A stretch of DNA of 14,901 bases from Bacteriovorax sp. UBA1852 (GCA_002338505.1 DDIK01000085.1:1-14901); one strand, 5' to 3'. Shown: positions 7,529 to 14,899, counted from the first letter of the stretch. Translations and numbers: made by a program. Notes: generated by a model not told the origin, from the sequence alone.

Positions 7529-9106
7529 ATGGCACAAAAAATCATTATATTTATTCTCTTTCTAGGGCCTTTAGTCTTTTTTCATGAGCTAGGACACTTC
7601 TTCTTTGCTCGTCTTTGTGGCGTTAGAGTTGAAGTTTTCTCAATAGGTTTTGGGCCTAAATTGCTTAAATTTAAGAGGGGCTTTACTGAGTATGCCGTTT
7701 CTCTGATCCCATTAGGTGGATATGTAAAAATGTTTGGTGATGATCCTTTTTCAGGTGACTCTTTAACAGAAGAAGAAAAGAAGTACAGCTTCGTACATAA
7801 GAGTAAATGGGCGAGATTTTGGATTGTATTTGGCGGTCCGTTGGCAAACTTTGTCCTAGCTTACTTTATTTATTTTTCTCTTTTTATGACAGGGGAAAAA
7901 GTTCCAGAAATTAAACTAGGTACCGTAGCAGTTGAAAGTGAATTTCATAAATATGGGCTTAGAACTGGTGATGTTATTAATAAGGTAAATGGAGTAAGGG
8001 TTACTTCTCCAACAGATATAGCTTTAAACTCTGAAGGGCAGATTAATTCATTAGAGGTTACTCGTCTTGGGAAAAATGTATTAGTAAATATATCGGATGA
8101 TAATACTGTTAAACCAGAGAAGTTCTTTGAAGAAATGGCAAAATCCCCACCTGTTCTAATAATGCCCGTTTTAAAAGCGAAGTCAGGGGAATTTTATTTC
8201 TTAAGCGGCAATCAAAATGAAGTCTCCTTAAAATATTCTCTTGAAGAGCTAGCCTCAGAGGGAAAATCTGAGTACTTTCTTTTTAAACTCTTAAGTTCTG
8301 AATTAAAAGATGGCGAGCCTCTTGTAGATTTAAGTGTTGAACCTAAGTCGATTAAGGTTAGTGAAGGGGCGGATTTATATAAAGAACTTTTGAAGGAAGA
8401 TCTCTATCCAATTGATGTTGTCGTGGGTGGAATAACTATGAATTCTCCAGCCTCAAAAGCCGGTCTTATGAAGGGTGATATCATTAAGAGTATTGAGGGG
8501 AAAACTCTTTTTACTTTTGGAGAGCTAAAGCAGGCCGTATCTAAATATGATGGCAAGCCTTTAGAGGTTATTGTCATAAAAGATAAAGAGGAAAAGAAAC
8601 TTGCCTTAAGTCCTGAAGAAAAAGTTATATCAGGCCAAAAGATTAAGCTTATTGGTGTGTATGCACATCGTGAGTTCTATATGCGACCACGCTTTGTTGA
8701 AATACCTCCAAAGAGTATTACTGAAGCCTTTTCTTTAAGTCTTGCACGAACTTATGATTCGATGGTTAAGACGTTTGAAGGTTTTAAAAAGCTAATCACA
8801 GCAGAGACTTCTTTTAAGAATATTGGTGGACCACTTTCAATTGGTAAGGTTGCATCTGATTCTTTTAATATAAGTATTTCATACTTCTTTCAGCTTATGG
8901 CGTTGATTTCAATAAATCTTGGAGTTATTAACTTATTTCCTATTCCTGTTTTGGATGGTGGTCATATTGTTTTCATTATTTTAGAAGTTATCAATCGTGG
9001 ACCATTATCAAGACGTAAGCTTGAGATTGCTCAGCAATTTGGTTTTTCATTACTGTTGCTTTTAATGGTAGGGGCCCTATTTAATGACTTCACAAGATTC
9101 TTTTAA
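7529..9106 (+). CDS. rseP: Site-2 intramembrane zinc protease RseP
   Basis: M50-family metalloprotease that cuts substrates inside the inner membrane, classically an anti-sigma factor in envelope stress signalling. The zinc motif HELGH is at residues 19-23 in the first membrane helix. GFGPKL and PLGGYVKMFG follow. PDZ1 lies at about 125-185 and PDZ2 at about 296-360. NLFPIPVLDGGH at 468-479 supplies the third zinc ligand. At 525 aa it is longer than E. coli RseP (450 aa), mainly because of a segment of about 100 residues between the PDZ domains (190-295). The Shine-Dalgarno is weak (GGA, 7517-7519). No anti-sigma gene is in the window, so its substrate is unknown. Confidence 0.95.
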   Translation: MAQKIIIFILFLGPLVFFHELGHFFFARLCGVRVEVFSIGFGPKLLKFKRGFTEYAVSLIPLGGYVKMFGDDPFSGDSLTEEEKKYSFVHKSKWARFWIVFGGPLANFVLAYFIYFSLFMTGEKVPEIKLGTVAVESEFHKYGLRTGDVINKVNGVRVTSPTDIALNSEGQINSLEVTRLGKNVLVNISDDNTVKPEKFFEEMAKSPPVLIMPVLKAKSGEFYFLSGNQNEVSLKYSLEELASEGKSEYFLFKLLSSELKDGEPLVDLSVEPKSIKVSEGADLYKELLKEDLYPIDVVVGGITMNSPASKAGLMKGDIIKSIEGKTLFTFGELKQAVSKYDGKPLEVIVIKDKEEKKLALSPEEKVISGQKIKLIGVYAHREFYMRPRFVEIPPKSITEAFSLSLARTYDSMVKTFEGFKKLITAETSFKNIGGPLSIGKVASDSFNISISYFFQLMALISINLGVINLFPIPVLDGGHIVFIILEVINRGPLSRRKLEIAQQFGFSLLLLLMVGALFNDFTRFF

Positions 9107-9689
9107 TGGCCATTCACTTTTTCTTGATACTTCTTATGGTATCACGTTAGGGCTTCTTGATCGAGAATATCGTTGGTTAGAGTTCGAAGTGCTAGAGGGA
9201 CAGAAAAGTTCTGAAATTATTCATGATAAAATCAATATCTTTTTAGAAAAACACCAGGTTGATATTCAAAGTATTGATATTTTTGTTTTAAGTGGACCTG
9301 GCTCCTATACAGGGTTAAGGGTTTCACAGGGGATTGCTCAGATCTTTGAGCTAAATGGAGCAAAGGTTTACTCTTTTGATATCTTCAAGGTGGGGATAAT
9401 CTTAAGTGAGCATATAGAAGCTGGAATGAAATGGATTTTTCCTGCATTTAAGTCTGAGCTTTATATTCGTGATGTTACTCAGGATGAGGGAGAACTTGTC
9501 GATGAGAGTGCTGAATTATTAGATAAGTATATTACGCACGGAAGTAATAAGTTTGATGCGTTATCGAAGTTAAACTCGAGGCAATTGATCAAGGACTATG
9601 CTCCTAGGGTATTCTCAGAGGTTAAGAATAGATCTCTTAGAGATGAAATCTTTTATTTTAGAACTTTAGATAAAGAGTTTTCAAAATAG
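9084..9689 (+). CDS. tsaB: tRNA t6A threonylcarbamoyl-transfer protein TsaB
   Basis: TsaB is the ASKHA-fold scaffold partner of TsaD in making N6-threonylcarbamoyladenosine at A37 of ANN-decoding tRNAs. The product (201 aa) has FLDTSYGITLGLLD near residues 13-26 and the hallmark LSGPGSYTGLRVSQG at 69-83. It overlaps rseP by 23 bases, and AGGGG (9070-9074) lies inside rseP nine bases before the ATG. No other in-frame start is available, which gives about ten extra residues before the usual start. It is about 30 residues shorter than E. coli TsaB, with a reduced C-terminal half. TsaD, TsaC and TsaE are not in the window. Confidence 0.88.
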   Translation: MTSQDSFNGHSLFLDTSYGITLGLLDREYRWLEFEVLEGQKSSEIIHDKINIFLEKHQVDIQSIDIFVLSGPGSYTGLRVSQGIAQIFELNGAKVYSFDIFKVGIILSEHIEAGMKWIFPAFKSELYIRDVTQDEGELVDESAELLDKYITHGSNKFDALSKLNSRQLIKDYAPRVFSEVKNRSLRDEIFYFRTLDKEFSK

Positions 9690-9713
9690 CTATTTAAGAA
9701 CTATGATTGTCCT

Positions 9714-10355
9714 GTGAAGTTTTTTTATATTTCTAAATCAACATTCTTTACTTATCTATTAATCTTTTGCTTTTGTGCAATACTTTCAAATATTTATTTT
9801 TTGTTCCTTTGGATAGCTCTTTTTGGAGTGACATTATTCTTATTCAGAAAAAAGAAAATAAATCATTTAGAAGACCAGATTACGACACAGGGTACAATCT
9901 TTGCTCCCGTTTCAGGTTCCGTTTTTGATATCTGGGTAGATGACAGTGGAGATACTAACGTAACACTATTAACTAATTTATTTGATCATTATGGAATATA
10001 TATGCCCTGCTCGGGAAGTGTCGTTGATTTATCATTTTTCAAAGATCAATATATTTATAGAGTCTTTAACAGAGACACTTATAAGAAAGATAAAGCGATA
10101 GCAAAGATTATTGTTAAAGATAGTCTAGAAAATGAAATAGAGATGAGTTTTATTCGTTTTTTTACTTCTCGAAGACCTGAGCTTGTTGTTTTACCTGGAG
10201 ACAAGGGAAGAAGAATGGCCAATTTGGGCTATATTCCTTTTGGGGGCCTAACAACTATTCGAATTCCTGAGAAGTATGAAGTAGTTGTCAGTAATAATGA
10301 TAACGTCTATGCTACGGATTCAATAATTGCTAGAATCTCTTCTATAGATAAATAG
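9714..10355 (+). CDS. Phosphatidylserine decarboxylase-like protein lacking catalytic residues
   Basis: The product (213 aa) aligns by eye with the short, membrane-anchored Psd type. Two N-terminal hydrophobic helices (about 10-44) end in LFRKKK, where the family has FFRDP. Canonical SPADGTV reads APVSGSV (64-70), so Ser67 replaces the catalytic Asp. The FDVH segment reads FDHYG (90-94), so Tyr93 sits where His is expected and a His lies one residue earlier. The self-cleavage FGS reads FGG (176-178), so Gly178 replaces the serine that becomes the pyruvoyl group. About 36 residues follow, matching a Psd alpha chain. Active decarboxylation therefore looks unlikely. The start is GTG with weak ribosome binding. 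It lies 24 bases after tsaB and 17 before pssA, a classic psd-pssA pairing. Confidence 0.8.
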   Translation: MKFFYISKSTFFTYLLIFCFCAILSNIYFLFLWIALFGVTLFLFRKKKINHLEDQITTQGTIFAPVSGSVFDIWVDDSGDTNVTLLTNLFDHYGIYMPCSGSVVDLSFFKDQYIYRVFNRDTYKKDKAIAKIIVKDSLENEIEMSFIRFFTSRRPELVVLPGDKGRRMANLGYIPFGGLTTIRIPEKYEVVVSNNDNVYATDSIIARISSIDK

Positions 10356-10372
10356 TCGTAATAAGGGGACAT

Positions 10373-11137
10373 ATGATTATACAAGGACCTAAGCGAGTTG
10401 CTTTTTTCTTGCCGAATACCTTTACAGCTCTAAATATGGCGTGTGGTTACGCGTCAATCATTTTAGCTTTTAAGGGAGAGTTTTACTTTGCCGCCTTGTT
10501 GTTATTGCTTGGCGCAATATTTGATATGGTTGATGGGAGAGTTGCTAGGATGACTGGTACTCAATCAGTTTTTGGAGAGCAATTCGACTCTATGAGTGAT
10601 GTTATTTCATTTGGGGTTGCACCTTCATTGATCATTTATTTACAGCTTATGAGTGGGCTTGGCAGAGTTGGGATTGTACTCTCGTTTTTCTATCTTCTTT
10701 GTGGGACTTTGAGATTGGCAAGATTTAATGCCAATATTGATAAAGTCGCTTCAAACTTCTTTCAGGGAATCCCTATTCCTGGAGCAGCTCTTGGGATTGT
10801 CGGCTTTGTTCTTTTAAGCACGGAGTTTAATCTCGGTCCTTATGAATCTTATATTGCTGCTGTTTATTGCGCATTTTATTCACTTTTAATGATTACAAAT
10901 ATTCCCTTTGCTTCTTTTAAAAAGTCGGAGTGGGTTCGAAGAAATAAAAGAAAAGTATTCGCACTAATAATCTTGGTTTTTCTTCTGTTAATTACTTACG
11001 AGCAGGTGATGATATTTGGCGTTATAAATACATATGTATTATTATGTCTTATATACGCTTTTAAAAAGAGAAAGGATCTCAGTGATCTATTTTCACTTGA
11101 GGATGAGGGAGAAGAGGAAAATGAGCAAACTACGTAG
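10373..11137 (+). CDS. pssA: CDP-diacylglycerol-serine O-phosphatidyltransferase
   Basis: Integral membrane enzyme of the CDP-alcohol phosphatidyltransferase family, making phosphatidylserine from CDP-diacylglycerol and serine. The full catalytic motif is intact: D51, D54-G55, A58-R59, G68, D72 and D76, with exactly the family spacing. FGEQFDSMSDVISFGVAPS is typical of the serine-using subgroup rather than inositol- or glycerol-phosphate-using relatives. The 254-aa protein has about six to eight membrane helices and a highly acidic C-terminal tail. AAGGGG ends four bases before the ATG, one of the stronger ribosome binding sites in this unit. Its end overlaps the next gene by 17 bases. Confidence 0.93.
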   Translation: MIIQGPKRVAFFLPNTFTALNMACGYASIILAFKGEFYFAALLLLLGAIFDMVDGRVARMTGTQSVFGEQFDSMSDVISFGVAPSLIIYLQLMSGLGRVGIVLSFFYLLCGTLRLARFNANIDKVASNFFQGIPIPGAALGIVGFVLLSTEFNLGPYESYIAAVYCAFYSLLMITNIPFASFKKSEWVRRNKRKVFALIILVFLLLITYEQVMIFGVINTYVLLCLIYAFKKRKDLSDLFSLEDEGEEENEQTT

Positions 11138-12071
11138 TTTTAATTTCTTAATTCTTGTTGCAATTGGATCAAGTTCGTTTGCTGCAAGCAGTGAAATCGC
11201 CCAGCAAAATGTATTTGGTCAGTTGAAAGATTCTCCTTATGAAAAAGCTGACAAGAAGACCGCTCCTGCAGATACTGTCACACTAGATGATTTGAAATAT
11301 AAGAAAAATCCAAGAGTTGGCGGTCATGTGACCAGTGATGAAAGCTGGCTTGATAATTTTGCCTCTGGTGATCAGAGAGCAACATTTCAAGGCGAAAATG
11401 AAGAGCTTACTCAATATAAGAATGAAGAGCTTGCGAATTTATACACCGGAAAGTCGAAAGATGGGATCTCTTTTTCATATATCTACGACACATATACTTA
11501 TTCAGACAGTGCAAATGTTTATGAGCGTACATTTAGAAATGATGATTCTGCAAAGTCTATTCAGTCGGGCTATTTAACATTTTCATATAAGAGAAAGTTT
11601 CTCTCAGGAGCATTTAGCTTGCTTGGGGATCTGTCTCTTTCTGTTGCTTATGCATCAGGAAAGGGTCTTAATGCTCAAGGTGACTTAAGTCGTACAAGTT
11701 TTCAGTTCTGGACAGTTCCTTTAGAGTATATGCTTGGAGCGAGAGTCTCTTTAGGTCGTTATATGAACCTAAATCTCTTTGGTGGCCCAGCTGTCGCTTT
11801 TGTTATTCAAAATAGAAATGACAGAGAAAGAGGTGCTCAGGATAAGAAGATTCAGCAATTTGGTTATGGATATAGTGGGTATGCGAGTCTGGATTTTTCA
11901 CTTACTAAAATTTATCCTAACTATGGAATCGAGTTAATGAGATCTAGTGACATTACAGACCTTAGTGTTTCAGTAATGGCAAAGACCACAAGTCTTGGAA
12001 ACTTTAAAGATGAAGACTTCGAAATCACTGGAACTTCTTTAGGAATAAGTTTTAATTTTGAATACCTATAA
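11121..12071 (+). CDS. Secreted beta-barrel-like outer membrane protein, unknown function
   Basis: I do not recognise a family. From the ATG at 11121 (GAGG just upstream) the product is 316 aa and begins with a good signal peptide, positive SKLR then a hydrophobic stretch to SSSFA, with cleavage likely after residue 21 or 22. An earlier in-frame ATG at 11034 would bury this signal and overlap pssA by 104 bases, so I reject it. Residues 22-110 are polar, charged and probably not membrane-embedded. From about 115 to the end, roughly eight alternating, aromatic-rich strands with glycine turns suggest a small beta-barrel, ending FNFEYL rather than in the usual terminal Phe. It overlaps pssA by 17 bases and truA by 14. 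Confidence 0.75.
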   Translation: MSKLRSFNFLILVAIGSSSFAASSEIAQQNVFGQLKDSPYEKADKKTAPADTVTLDDLKYKKNPRVGGHVTSDESWLDNFASGDQRATFQGENEELTQYKNEELANLYTGKSKDGISFSYIYDTYTYSDSANVYERTFRNDDSAKSIQSGYLTFSYKRKFLSGAFSLLGDLSLSVAYASGKGLNAQGDLSRTSFQFWTVPLEYMLGARVSLGRYMNLNLFGGPAVAFVIQNRNDRERGAQDKKIQQFGYGYSGYASLDFSLTKIYPNYGIELMRSSDITDLSVSVMAKTTSLGNFKDEDFEITGTSLGISFNFEYL

Positions 12072-12822
12072 AGCGATTTTCTCTTACGATGGCTCTTCGT
12101 ACAAAGGTTGGCAAAAGCAGCCGAGTGAAGAGACAATTCAAGGAACTATCGAAAAAGTTCTTATTAAATTATCCAAGTCTGAAAAAATCCTTGTTATTGG
12201 TTCTGGCCGAACAGACGCTGGCGTTCATGCCACTCGTCAGGTTGTTAAGATTGAGATTCCAATAGAGATTAATTCTTTGGCGTTACATAAGGGACTAAAT
12301 AGTCTTTTGCCACAAAGTATTCGATGTATAGAATTAGAAGAATGTGATTCAGGCTTTCAACCAGTGTTTCACGCTAAGAAAAAAGTCTATCGTTATTACT
12401 TTGTTAATGGTGGGATGCAAAATCCTCATTACTATAAAAAAGTAACTCATTTAAAGAAGGAAATAGATATTGGGAGGGCCCAAGAAGTTCTTAGTTTATT
12501 TGTTGGAGAAAAGGATTTCGTAAATTTTTCAACAAAGGGGACTCCAGTTAAGACTACAATTAGGAGAGTTGACTCTTTTGGTCTTCAAAAAGTTGAAAAA
12601 AATGGATACTTAGATAATTTAAATGAGTTGTATTATTTAGAAATTACAGGGAATGGCTTTTTAAAGCAGATGGTTCGACTCATTGCTGGAGCGGTATTCT
12701 CTTATTCAGAATCAAAAATAAGTAAGGAGTTGATTACATCTTTCTTTGATGAGGAGAGGTCTGATAAGGTTGCTCCTACAGCACCTCCTGATGGCCTTTA
12801 TCTCTATGATGTTAAGTATTAG
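12058..12822 (+). CDS. truA: tRNA pseudouridine(38-40) synthase
   Basis: TruA converts uridines at positions 38-40 of the tRNA anticodon stem-loop to pseudouridine. The 254-aa product has the opening AIFSYDGSSYKGWQKQP and the active-site segment GSGRTDAGVHATRQVV with catalytic Asp53. Further family segments are KKVYRYYF and GNGFLKQMVRLIAGA. Length is typical. The only possible start near the family N-terminus is TTG at 12058, inside the last codons of the upstream gene; an in-frame TAA at 12046-12048 blocks anything earlier. The nearest Shine-Dalgarno-like AGGA is 13 bases away, so expression probably depends on translational coupling. Confidence 0.93.
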   Translation: MNTYKAIFSYDGSSYKGWQKQPSEETIQGTIEKVLIKLSKSEKILVIGSGRTDAGVHATRQVVKIEIPIEINSLALHKGLNSLLPQSIRCIELEECDSGFQPVFHAKKKVYRYYFVNGGMQNPHYYKKVTHLKKEIDIGRAQEVLSLFVGEKDFVNFSTKGTPVKTTIRRVDSFGLQKVEKNGYLDNLNELYYLEITGNGFLKQMVRLIAGAVFSYSESKISKELITSFFDEERSDKVAPTAPPDGLYLYDVKY

Positions 12823-12850
12823 ATAAGGCTTTTCGTTGACTTTCTAACGG

Positions 12851-12879
12851 TTTCTAGCTAGTTTGTGGCTATCTATAGT
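12851..12879 (+). promoter_or_regulatory. Possible tig promoter
   Basis: TATAGT (12874-12879) matches the -10 consensus at five of six positions, with a weak -35 TTTCTA (12851-12856) at a 17-base spacing. Transcription would start near 12886 and give a leader of about 25 bases. The 88-base gap after truA has no clear terminator; the only hairpin, CGTT (12834-12837) with AACG (12846-12849), is too weak. Confidence 0.4.
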
Positions 12880-12910
12880 TAAAAATGATACGGTGCAAAA
12901 AGGAATGTCT

Positions 12911-14194
12911 ATGTCTTATAAAGTTGAAGAAGTTAATAGCTGTACTAAGAAGTTTTCTTTCACATTTGAAAATCTTAATCTTGGTGATCAAATAAATACA
13001 GCTCTCAAAGAGAAACAAAAATCTGCTAACATTAAAGGTTTTAGAAAAGGTAAAGCACCTTTATCTATGGTTGAAAAGATGTATGGTCCTCAAGCAAAAG
13101 AAGAGGCATTAAATAGATTTGTTCAAAAAGAATTCTTTGCTGCTGTAGATAAAGAAAATGTAAGAATGGTTGGGTATCCAAAATTTGAAAACGTTGATCT
13201 TAAAGATGAGTCATCAGTTAATTTTGATGCTGTTGTAGAGATTTTTCCAGAAATAAATTTAAAAGACTACTCTAAGCTTTCTTTTACTAAGGATGCTGTT
13301 GAAGTAAACCAAGAAGAAATTGATAACTTAAAAAATAATTATCTTGGCCCTAAGGCTGAGATGAAAGAAATTGAAGATGATAGTGTTGCTATCGAAAAGG
13401 GTCACTTCGCAGTTTTTAACTTTGAAGGTGAAACTGAAGACGGTGAAAAGCCAGAGAACATGAAAGGGGAAGAGTATCTTCTTGAGATTGGTTCTGGTCA
13501 ATTCATTCCTGGCTTTGAAGATGGTATGATAGGTCTTAAAAAAGGTGATAAGAAGACAATTGAGTTAACTTTTCCTGAAGACTATCACGCGACTGAGCTT
13601 CAAAATGCTAAAGTTAAGTTTCATGTTGAACTTCTTGAGCTTAAGAAGAAGGAATTTCCTGAATTCACTGATGAGCTTGCAAAAGAAATGGGTTTTGAAT
13701 CTGTAGAGGATTTCCAGGTTAAATCTAGGGAAAACCTTATTCAACAAAAAGAAAGACAAGTACAGGAAAAGCTTAACCAAGAAGTTCTTGAAAAGTTAAT
13801 CGCAGATAATCCATTTGAAGTTCCAATGGCAATGGTTGCTCAACAACAAGAGTCTCTTAAGCAAGATCTTGCAAATAATCTTAAGTCTCAAGGTTTTACT
13901 GAAGATATGTTGGAAGAGTATTTTTCTAAGTGGAGTGGAGATCTTGTTGAAAAGGCAACTTTTCAAGTTAAGTCTGGACTTATCTTAGATACTCTTGCAA
14001 AGAAATTTGAAATTGAAGCTACTGAAGAAGATTTCAATGCTAAGATTGAAGAGTCTGCTGGACTATCTGGCTTAACTGCTGACCAAGTTAAAGACTTCTA
14101 CACAAGAGATCCTAAGATTAAGCAAAACTTAATGTATGCAATCCGTGAAGAAAAAACTTTTAAGAAATTAGAAGACGAAATTACTATTAAATAA
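12911..14194 (+). CDS. tig: Trigger factor (ribosome-associated chaperone and prolyl isomerase)
   Basis: Trigger factor binds near the ribosome exit tunnel at L23 and shields nascent chains. I choose the ATG at 12911, giving 427 aa: AGGA (12901-12904) is six bases upstream. An ATG at 12905 would touch that AGGA, and a GTG at 12863 would overlap the likely promoter. The ribosome-binding loop GFRKGKAP is at residues 43-50. The FKBP-type isomerase domain is about 150-245 (FNFEG, GSGQFIPGFEDGMIG, FPEDYH). The long helical C-terminal chaperone arms follow. Length is close to E. coli (432 aa). It is usually followed by clpP-clpX, which are absent here. Confidence 0.96.
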   Translation: MSYKVEEVNSCTKKFSFTFENLNLGDQINTALKEKQKSANIKGFRKGKAPLSMVEKMYGPQAKEEALNRFVQKEFFAAVDKENVRMVGYPKFENVDLKDESSVNFDAVVEIFPEINLKDYSKLSFTKDAVEVNQEEIDNLKNNYLGPKAEMKEIEDDSVAIEKGHFAVFNFEGETEDGEKPENMKGEEYLLEIGSGQFIPGFEDGMIGLKKGDKKTIELTFPEDYHATELQNAKVKFHVELLELKKKEFPEFTDELAKEMGFESVEDFQVKSRENLIQQKERQVQEKLNQEVLEKLIADNPFEVPMAMVAQQQESLKQDLANNLKSQGFTEDMLEEYFSKWSGDLVEKATFQVKSGLILDTLAKKFEIEATEEDFNAKIEESAGLSGLTADQVKDFYTRDPKIKQNLMYAIREEKTFKKLEDEITIK

Positions 14195-14220
14195 GTAGAT
14201 ACGAATATTCTTGTTTTGAA

Positions 14221-14247
14221 AGGGGGAGCTTTAAGCTCCCCTTTTTT
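14221..14247 (+). terminator. Intrinsic terminator after tig
   Basis: GGGGAGC (14223-14229) pairs with GCTCCCC (14235-14241) around a short loop and is followed by six T (14242-14247). A strong rho-independent terminator separates tig from the response regulator gene. Confidence 0.92.
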
Positions 14248-14340
14248 ATCTCACTGTAATTATTTGATTTTACTAAATATAGTCGAATTTAACTTTAGAA
14301 TAAGTCTCTTTATGTCGTAAAATATATGTATTGAAAATTA
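14248..14340 (+). promoter_or_regulatory. AT-rich upstream region of the response regulator
   Basis: Because a strong terminator precedes it, the next gene must have its own promoter here. Two -10-like boxes are visible, TATAGT (14278-14283) and TAAAAT (14318-14323), but neither has a good -35 box at 17 bases. I cannot decide which is used. Confidence 0.35.
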
Positions 14341-14352
14341 TTGGAGATCGCA

Positions 14353-14757
14353 ATGGCTTCAGCTAAGACTGATTTTAATGTTCTTGTAGTAGATGATGAG
14401 AAGAGATTAACAGATATGATTGTTGAGACTTTCAAGTCATTCCCTGTATTTAAGCATGTGATCCCAAGTTATGATGGCTCTGATGCCATGAGAAAAATTA
14501 CTAATCAATCTTTCGATATTATCATTCTCGATCTTGGAATGCCTAAGAAGGGTGGTTTAGATGTTCTGAACTTTCTCGAAAAAGAAGAAGACCACCAGTG
14601 TCGAAATTGTATCATACTTATCATTTCTGGAGGCTTCACAGCTGATAACATTAGTGAAGCAAAGAATCATACCAAGTATTTTCTGGCTAAACCATTTAAG
14701 ATAAATGATCTCAAGTTAAAAATCGGTGAGATGTTAAAAGATAGGAAGGCTGCTTAG
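14353..14757 (+). CDS. Single-domain response regulator (CheY-like receiver)
   Basis: A stand-alone phosphoacceptor domain with no DNA-binding or enzymatic output domain, so it should act through protein contacts or as a phosphorelay intermediate. The ATG at 14353 (134 aa) has GGAG six bases upstream; a TTG at 14341 overlaps that site and is rejected. Receiver residues are all present: acidic pair D14-D15, phosphoacceptor D60 in ILDLGMP, switch Ser92 in LIISGG, and K113 in LAKPF. It is therefore probably functional. No histidine kinase is in the window. The stop is only four bases from the end of the convergent minus-strand gene. It is too generic to name. Confidence 0.9.
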   Translation: MASAKTDFNVLVVDDEKRLTDMIVETFKSFPVFKHVIPSYDGSDAMRKITNQSFDIIILDLGMPKKGGLDVLNFLEKEEDHQCRNCIILIISGGFTADNISEAKNHTKYFLAKPFKINDLKLKIGEMLKDRKAA

Positions 14758-14761
14758 TTCT

Positions 14762-14899
14762 CTAGAGCTTAGGAGTAGCGCTTGTCTTGTTAACTCTATA
14801 ATCAAATACCTCTTTTAGTTTTTCGCTATTGTACTTCCTAAGTATAACGGTTGGCCCAACATAGAGATTTATATTGTATCCAGATATATAGAATTCGTT
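14762..14899 (-). CDS. 3' end of an unidentified minus-strand gene
   Basis: Read on the minus strand from the right edge, a frame stays open for 45 codons and ends at TAG (14764-14762). The sequence includes YNINLYVGPTVILRKY and ends KTSATPKL. Its mixed composition, with Gly, Pro and Val among the usual Lys/Asn/Ile, looks coding, while the other frames here contain stops. The rest of the gene lies beyond the window and I do not recognise it. It is convergent with the response regulator, with no obvious terminator between them. Confidence 0.55.
   Translation of the reverse strand, partial: NEFYISGYNINLYVGPTVILRKYNSEKLKEVFDYRVNKTSATPKL

Noticed and set aside
11034..11120. Upstream ATG extension of the beta-barrel-like gene
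   Set aside because: It would place 29 residues before a clear signal peptide and overlap pssA by 104 bases; the ATG at 11121 has a GAGG just upstream.
12836..12864. TTGACT/TAGTTT as the tig promoter
   Set aside because: The -35 box is good, but TAGTTT matches only three of six -10 positions; TATAGT 15 bases farther on is the better -10.
12863..12910. GTG start or ATG 12905 for trigger factor
   Set aside because: The GTG extension covers the likely promoter and has no homology-like sequence; ATG 12905 directly abuts the AGGA, whereas ATG 12911 has proper spacing.
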